Shown: piece by piece, positions 34,574-38,851 of the stretch
Position numbering within the stretch: position 1 is the stretch's first letter
How the letters are laid out: each line of letters begins with the position of its first letter
NCBI RefSeq assembly: GCF_003671765.1
Contig: NZ_QPIB01000032.1
Location: forward strand, 1 to 38,851
Source of the DNA: Xenophilus sp. E41
GTDB taxonomy: Bacteria; Pseudomonadota; Gammaproteobacteria; Burkholderiales; Burkholderiaceae_C
Length of the DNA stretch: 38,851 nucleotides
Direction: 5' to 3'
Notes under the pieces: model-generated
The model's input: only the letters and a program-made list of their open reading frames with translations
Told to the model about the DNA's origin: nothing
Databases searched by the model: none
Made by a program: the position numbers and the translations under genes

Positions 34574-34930
34574 GGTGAGGTGGAGGAAAGGAGACCGAGG
34601 TGACCTGCTGGAGGCCGCAAAGCCGGGGAGAGGAGGGTGTGTGTCCCGGACCGTCTGAACGATGCGTTTCTGTCCTCTCTGGGCAGGTCTGCGAGTCGAT
34701 AAGAGGGCTCTTTCGGCGATGACGCCGTTGGGCTGATGCATCGATGCGCAGAGGGTCCAGAAGAGGGTGCCAGAACGCCAAAGTTGACGTGTTTTGGCGG
34801 TGCGCAGCGGAGCGGAAAATGCACCAAAACGCACGAAAAGGGCCCTCAAACCACGAAATCGGTGACTTGAGGGCAGGGTGGGGCAGGGTAAAAGGGGTAT
34901 CTATAACAGTTGTGCGTCTCAGGGCCCGAG
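34574..34930. other. Non-coding region between Rep-like and helicase genes, candidate origin or promoter
   Basis: 357 bases rich in structure. GCCCTCAA (34842-34849) pairs with TTGAGGGC (34867-34874). A looser repeat links CGTGTTTTGG near 34790 with CCAAAACGCACG near 34825. Polypurine blocks (GGGTGGGGCAGGG) lie near 34875-34900. The location downstream of the Rep-like gene and the repeats make a replication origin possible, but no nick site can be named. Confidence 0.35.
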
Positions 34931-35842
34931 TCAGCGCCATTTCCGCGGCGAGCGAGTGATCGCGACGGCCGCTTTTTCGATCCACTGCTCGGTCGTCAGG
35001 CCTCGCATCGCACGCAGGGTTTTGGGATGCTTGCGAACCAACGCCTGAAGCGCGAACGTGTGGCGCGGAAGACCCTGCACGCCCGGGTCATCCGCGCGTC
35101 GCATAGTCCGGTACTTCTCGTGTTTTAGGGCGCGGCTGACGCGTCGCTGCAGAGACTCGGCGTGCGCTTTGCCAGCGCCCGCGCCCGGGGTCATTGCGGC
35201 GCCCAGCTTCGCGCGGTTGCCAAGGTCCCAGTGCCGCACGCGCTCGTTCCAAATAGCCTGAAAGTCGAACCCGATCAGGTCCTGCAAGCCGTAGACACCA
35301 GCTTTCCGAAGGGCCTGAGCGCCCTGAAGGCGCAGCTCTGCGTGAAAGCACGGGAGGCCGCGCGCTGCCGTTTTGAGCTTGGAATGCCGGTCGGCGTACA
35401 CGACGAGGCGAACTGCTCGACCGCGCCTGCCATAGTAGGCGCCGTGCTTGTACATGCGGACCTTGCCACGGTAAGAGCGCAGCAGCGTGGTCCGGAGGAA
35501 GTAGAGGAGCAGGCGCCGCGCGTCGCGCTTACGTTCGACCGGGAAGTCGCGTGCAAACTCGACGTAGATGACTTCCGCAGCCACCGTATCGCTGAGCAAG
35601 CTCTTGACTAGATGCAACGCGCGCAAGCTGGGCTGCAGGAGCGTCAGCTCGTAGCGCCAGCGCGGCTGATACTGAACATCGGCAGGGGAAAGCGTGGCTT
35701 TGGTCAACGCTGTCACGCCCAGAGCCTTGAGGCAGGCCAGCGCCTTATTGCCAGGATGACGATCCAGGCGCATTTCCACGCGGTCAAACGCGTCGCAGAA
35801 CAGTGTGATGATGTTGGTGTTCACGATGGAAGGCGGCCGCAT
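34931..35842 (-). CDS. Rep-like protein, replication initiation type
   Basis: 303 residues. A pattern recalled from replication proteins of small mobile elements and inovirus-like satellites: YELTLLQPSLRALHLVKSLL, AAEVIYVEFARDFPV, VRLVVYADRHSKL, and CFHAELRLQGAQALRKAGVY followed by DLIGFDFQAIW. The C-terminus is Arg/Lys-rich. Identification is by pattern, not a firm family assignment; a nicking Tyr cannot be assigned. Gene order AlpA, RecA-like, Rep-like on one strand supports an integrative or satellite element. Confidence 0.45.
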   Translation of the reverse strand: MRPPSIVNTNIITLFCDAFDRVEMRLDRHPGNKALACLKALGVTALTKATLSPADVQYQPRWRYELTLLQPSLRALHLVKSLLSDTVAAEVIYVEFARDFPVERKRDARRLLLYFLRTTLLRSYRGKVRMYKHGAYYGRRGRAVRLVVYADRHSKLKTAARGLPCFHAELRLQGAQALRKAGVYGLQDLIGFDFQAIWNERVRHWDLGNRAKLGAAMTPGAGAGKAHAESLQRRVSRALKHEKYRTMRRADDPGVQGLPRHTFALQALVRKHPKTLRAMRGLTTEQWIEKAAVAITRSPRKWR

Positions 35843-35871
35843 CTTGGCGGCCGCCGAGTTGGTGGATAGGG

Positions 35872-36798
35872 CTATCGGAGAGGAGGCGGGAGCTTGTAGG
35901 CGCGCCCGAAGCGCTCGCGATAGCGCTTCGGCACCTGATCGCGTTGAGCCGGACGCATGCGAGCCAGTCGCTGATCCACGTCGTCGACGGTCAAGCCGAC
36001 TGCGTTCGCGTTGACTGCGCGTTCATAGCCGTCAGCAGCGAGATACCAAGTCAGGCGGTCCAGGCGGTCCGCCGAGACAAAATGGCTAGCCCGAAAGCCG
36101 AACTCGCCGTCCTCGACCGTGAGTTGAAGCATGAGCTTCCCCAGGCCGTCCGCATGAAAGTCTTTGGCGTTAGATGACTCGAGGGTGAACGCGAAGCTGT
36201 GGGTGGGATCTGGCTCGCACGGGTCGCAGATCAGGGTGTCGTCGGCAAGCGCAGCGACGTGCCCGAGTTCCTCAATCTCGGTAGCGTGTGCCAGTAGAAC
36301 GACCTGCTTGCCGACTTTCGCAGCGAAGTCTTTGAGAGACGCGATTGCTGCGGGTGGGGCTGCAGCCAGCACGGCCGCACTGAAAGGAATGACGACGACT
36401 TCCGACGTTGCTCGGCCCCCAACAAGTTCCTCCAAGCGGAGACGAGTGACACCTTCCAACCAGTTCAGCCCTGCATCGTTGTGGACATGCTTAATCGTCA
36501 GGCAGGCAGACTTTTTGGGCACCGGCATTGAGTGCGCGACTTGATTTGCAAAGTGGTAGTCCTGCGGAGAGCCGGCGAAGAGAATCGTGACTGCCCTGCC
36601 GTTGCGAATCGGGCTGCCGGGCGGCGAGCTGGGTTGGCACGCTAGTCGGGCGTAGCTGGCCATTGCGTGCAGCAAGGCCACGGAGGTTGGCACCAAGATC
36701 AAGTCAAGGCCATGATGCGCGATCGAGGCTTTGTGGCCGTCCCAAGTCAAGTGTTGCTGGGCAGGCTCCGCCCCACCCTTTACAGTGTCTTTTTTCAC
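35872..36798 (-). CDS. Hypothetical RecA-like protein without a Walker A motif
   Basis: 308 residues, GTG start at 36798. Hydrophobic strands VTILFAGSPQDYHFANQVA, SEVVVIPFSAAVLAA and KQVVLLAHATEIEELGHVAALADDTLIC follow the order of a RepA/DnaB-type RecA core, but no P-loop GxxxxGK[ST] is present. It may be a degenerate or structural relative, perhaps an adaptor for the Rep-like protein 29 bases downstream. Family not recognised with certainty. Confidence 0.5.
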   Translation of the reverse strand: MKKDTVKGGAEPAQQHLTWDGHKASIAHHGLDLILVPTSVALLHAMASYARLACQPSSPPGSPIRNGRAVTILFAGSPQDYHFANQVAHSMPVPKKSACLTIKHVHNDAGLNWLEGVTRLRLEELVGGRATSEVVVIPFSAAVLAAAPPAAIASLKDFAAKVGKQVVLLAHATEIEELGHVAALADDTLICDPCEPDPTHSFAFTLESSNAKDFHADGLGKLMLQLTVEDGEFGFRASHFVSADRLDRLTWYLAADGYERAVNANAVGLTVDDVDQRLARMRPAQRDQVPKRYRERFGRAYKLPPPLR

Positions 36799-36814
36799 AG
36801 ATTTCTAGATGTAG

Positions 36815-36852
36815 GCCCACCCGCGCGCAACCGTGCGCCTGTGGGCGGGTGG
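36815..36852. terminator. GC-rich hairpin between AlpA-like and RecA-like genes
   Basis: CCACCCGC (36817-36824) pairs with GCGGGTGG (36845-36852); an alternative pairing is GCCCAC (36815-36820) with GTGGGC (36841-36846). In the minus-strand transcript the stem lies between the AlpA-like stop and the next start, where it could attenuate readthrough. Confidence 0.5.
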
Positions 36853-36860
36853 CTGTTTAT

Positions 36861-37043
36861 CTACTTGCCCAGGGCCTTCTGAATTTCGGCAACCTTGTCG
36901 GCGTAGTAGCCCTTGGTGCGTGGGCCGTTGCTCTGCGGCTTCGGCACCAGGTTGTTCGCCAATCTGTTGTAGAAGGTCGAGCGCGACCAGCCCATCAGTG
37001 CGATGAAGTCATTGAGGCGCACGAAGCGTTGCGGTGGTTCCAT
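36861..37043 (-). CDS. AlpA-family phage-type regulator
   Basis: 60 residues, ATG 37043 with AAAGGA five bases upstream. Helix-turn-helix of the AlpA/MerR-like excisionase type: FVRLNDFIALMGWSRSTFYN, then the basic wing (NGPRTKGYYADKVAEIQKAL). AlpA proteins regulate integrase expression and excision of P4-like satellites and other integrative elements. No integrase gene is visible; it may lie outside the window. A small inverted repeat 24 bases upstream may be its operator. Confidence 0.8.
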   Translation of the reverse strand: MEPPQRFVRLNDFIALMGWSRSTFYNRLANNLVPKPQSNGPRTKGYYADKVAEIQKALGK

Positions 37044-37371
37044 GTTGTCCTTTCATGCATAGGTTTGCTCAACCGGGTGTTGAGCTACGCCAATGATCAA
37101 CAGGCGCCGGGATCTGTGCGACCGACTTCGCTTTGAATTCGTTTGCCATCGTCGGCACTTAGTTACGTCCGTCGACAATGCCGCCGAGGGGGTCGCTTAC
37201 GACGTATCCCCTGTGGACGGCGCCTTTGATGGCACCGGGCTCCTGGGTCGGAGAAGCCCGCGCCCGGGAGCGGATCATTGGCGCAAGACCTGCCACGGGA
37301 TTTCGTCGCAGGTCATCCTGTAATTGGGTCGATGGGTACAGTCGCCCACGTCCAGAACGGTCGGAGAAATG
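37044..37371. other. Divergent promoter region between AlpA-like gene and 322-residue protein gene
   Basis: 328 bases without a gene. It contains the repeat at 37067-37085 and otherwise no feature that I can name. Confidence 0.4.
37067..37085. promoter_or_regulatory. Inverted repeat GCTCAAC-N5-GTTGAGC
   Basis: Perfect 7-base arms at 37067-37073 and 37079-37085, centred ~33 bases upstream of the AlpA-like start. It probably overlaps that promoter; autoregulation is inferred. Confidence 0.55.
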
Positions 37372-38340
37372 ATGAGTGAAATCAATAGAGAAGACGCAAG
37401 AAGACGCGCAAGAAACAGCGTTTTCGACGTGGAGCGATCGTCCGAGAGGCAGATCACTGAAACCACAATCGCGAGCACCGCAGAGGCCTCCGTCGACGAC
37501 GCGAAGCGTGCCGACGGAACGCGCAAGAGGGGCAGTCATTCAAAAGGCAGGGAGGATGAACCGCGAAGCCCCGCGGCTGTGCTTTCGTCTGGTGAGGTGA
37601 GGGCTCACGTGGAAGTGATTCGAGAGGCAGTAGCAATGCTCGCCTCGCTGATCCCTGAACAATCGTACTCGGTCGACTGGAACCATTACGCCGACGTGCG
37701 GGTACTTCCACTCTTCAAAGTTGCGGCACTGGCCCTTGGTTTGCCTACTGACACCAAAATGCGCAATGCAGTGCTCCAACACTCCCCTGATCTCGCGCAA
37801 CGCTACGAGCAAGTACGGTCGTACTTGCGGTCGAAGTTGGCGAAGGAGAAGCGCGAGGGCTTGGTGACATGCGCCGAAATCCCGTCCAATGGCAACAATA
37901 CGCGCATTGACGTCCTCAGCGCCCTGAGGGTACTCAGAGAAAAGCGCGGCGATCTCTGTCCCCAGTTCTTGGACCTTGAACCAACTCTCGAGCGTGCGCC
38001 CGACCAGTTTGACTTCTTGAACCGTCCTACTCGAAAGGAAGCGGACGCCAAGAATGAAAGCAAGCTCAGTACATCAGAACAGCGCATGCTCAATAAGCAA
38101 TACGCGCTCTTGCTTGGTATAGCGATTGTTCACTACGATTTGGATCTTGGAAGAAAATCGAATATCGCGAGAGTAGCTCGCGAACTCGCCGCTGATTTCG
38201 AACGCAACGGCTTACACCACGACGGATTTGGGTTCGACGGAATAAAGTCTGCGCTGGAAGCTGCCTACGATGAGAAGAAAGACGAGGTGGCGGGGTCGCC
38301 TGCTGGCAAGAAGTTACCAACCTTGAAAGTGAAACGGTAA
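37372..38340 (+). CDS. Hypothetical protein
   Basis: 322 residues from ATG 37372, chosen because GGAG lies five bases upstream; ATG 37369 is one codon earlier and an in-frame start at 37324 lacks a ribosome site. The first ~80 residues are charged and Ser/Arg-rich (disordered). From ~80 on it is helical: VEVIREAVAMLASLIP, LFKVAALALGLPTDTKMRNA, and a C-terminal unit LLLGIAIVHYDLDLGRKSNIARVARELAADFERNG. I do not recognise the family. It is divergent from the AlpA-like gene, so it may belong to the same mobile element as cargo. Confidence 0.6.
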   Translation: MSEINREDARRRARNSVFDVERSSERQITETTIASTAEASVDDAKRADGTRKRGSHSKGREDEPRSPAAVLSSGEVRAHVEVIREAVAMLASLIPEQSYSVDWNHYADVRVLPLFKVAALALGLPTDTKMRNAVLQHSPDLAQRYEQVRSYLRSKLAKEKREGLVTCAEIPSNGNNTRIDVLSALRVLREKRGDLCPQFLDLEPTLERAPDQFDFLNRPTRKEADAKNESKLSTSEQRMLNKQYALLLGIAIVHYDLDLGRKSNIARVARELAADFERNGLHHDGFGFDGIKSALEAAYDEKKDEVAGSPAGKKLPTLKVKR

Positions 38341-38703
38341 GTCGCAATGATCCGACGGCCTGCCAGTTGGACGTCTCCGGTCATGCTCACTAGAGAGTCA
38401 GCGCGTAAACCTGGCTACGCGATTTCGAACCTGAGCGCCACCGAGACGCGCCAAGCGTGGGCGGCGGCGTCTGTGACACTGTGCTGCGGAATGTGCAAGC
38501 CGGTCATCGAGACGGTCAGTCCATCTGAGTTCGGTAGCAACCTCGACGGGTCGCAGCCGCTTGCTTATTCGGGCGCTCAACGGGGGAGCGCGCCCGTCGG
38601 TGAAAGTTTCCTTCCGGGCCGGCGGGCCATCAGGCTGGCTACTTCATCCCTTGGACAAGGATGGCTTGCACGATCTTCGAGTCGATGCGAACGCCTGCGT
38701 AGC
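38341..38703. other. Region before the IS66-type end without a supported gene
   Basis: A plus-strand frame from 38347 runs through the proposed insertion-sequence end into its transposase antisense, so it is not a reliable gene. No other coding or RNA signal is evident. Confidence 0.4.
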
Positions 38704-38722
38704 GTGAGCGTCTGGCCGTCCC
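38704..38722. repeat. Candidate terminal inverted repeat of an IS66-family element
   Basis: GTGAGCGTCTGGCCGTCCC stands 20 bases beyond the transposase stop. IS66-family ends usually begin GTAAGCG-like, so this fits as the outer end. The other end and the target duplication are outside the window. Confidence 0.45.
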
Positions 38723-38742
38723 ATCTTGACGGCGATCAGCGT

Positions 38743-38851
38743 TCAGGCCTGCACTGATGTCCAGCGATGCGGCAGCAGCTCGGCGAGTCGGGAGTTGGGC
38801 AGTGCCGGCAGACGCTGCAGCACATCACGCAGGTAGGCCCACGGGTCGTGC
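38743..38851 (-). mobile_element. IS66-family transposase, C-terminal fragment cut by the window edge
   Basis: On the minus strand the last bases encode HDPWAYLRDVLQRLPALPN, then RLAELLPHRWTSVQA and TGA (38743-38745). This is the typical C-terminus of IS66 TnpC (YLRDVL...LLPHRW). The element continues to the right, so its integrity is not known. Confidence 0.85.

Noticed and set aside
38347-38757. Plus-strand 136-residue frame before the right edge
   Set aside because: Crosses the proposed IS66 end and overlaps the transposase in antisense.

Overview
The window looks like a chromosome segment of a betaproteobacterium of the order Burkholderiales (Comamonadaceae-like). It carries a benzoyl-CoA epoxidation (box) cluster with a BoxR-type regulator, high-GC coding and ATGA/GTGA-coupled operons. 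No rRNA or tRNA gene is visible.

Left block (1-6895): the end of an aryl-2-ketoacid (indolepyruvate-type) ferredoxin oxidoreductase pair, a divergent XRE-cupin regulator with a tandem operator, a periplasmic amino-acid-type ABC binding protein and a DadA-like FAD amino-acid dehydrogenase. Together they read as uptake, oxidative deamination and CoA-dependent decarboxylation of an (aromatic) amino acid.

Catabolic block (6978-18771): on the minus strand a DUF4863 protein, boxD and a decayed benzoate-CoA ligase. On the plus strand a boxR interrupted by one in-frame stop, then boxC, boxB and boxA, followed without gaps by two crotonase-fold enzymes, a 3-hydroxyacyl-CoA dehydrogenase and a MaoC-like protein. 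BoxAB epoxidise benzoyl-CoA, BoxC opens the ring, BoxD oxidises the semialdehyde, and the last four genes lead toward 3-oxoadipyl-CoA; no thiolase is in the window. The ligase and the regulator are both damaged while the enzymes are intact. boxB differs sharply in codon use from boxC and boxA.

Accessory block (about 18.8-38.7 kb): a defence/mobile island. It holds an AbiTii-domain protein convergent with a proteasome-like Ntn-hydrolase, a coupled PD-(D/E)XK nuclease and membrane-protein pair, small coupled hypotheticals, two truncated genes joined head to head, a PHP-SMC (TrlF-like) ATPase, a possible PIN-like protein, a TIR protein, an ImmA/IrrE-type metallopeptidase and a UvrD-family helicase. 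It ends in a replication/regulation module (Rep-like protein, RecA-like protein, AlpA-type regulator) typical of integrative or satellite elements. A 33-bp 13/7/13 inverted repeat just after the catabolic operon has the shape of a tyrosine-recombinase core site. The right edge runs into the end of an IS66-family insertion sequence.
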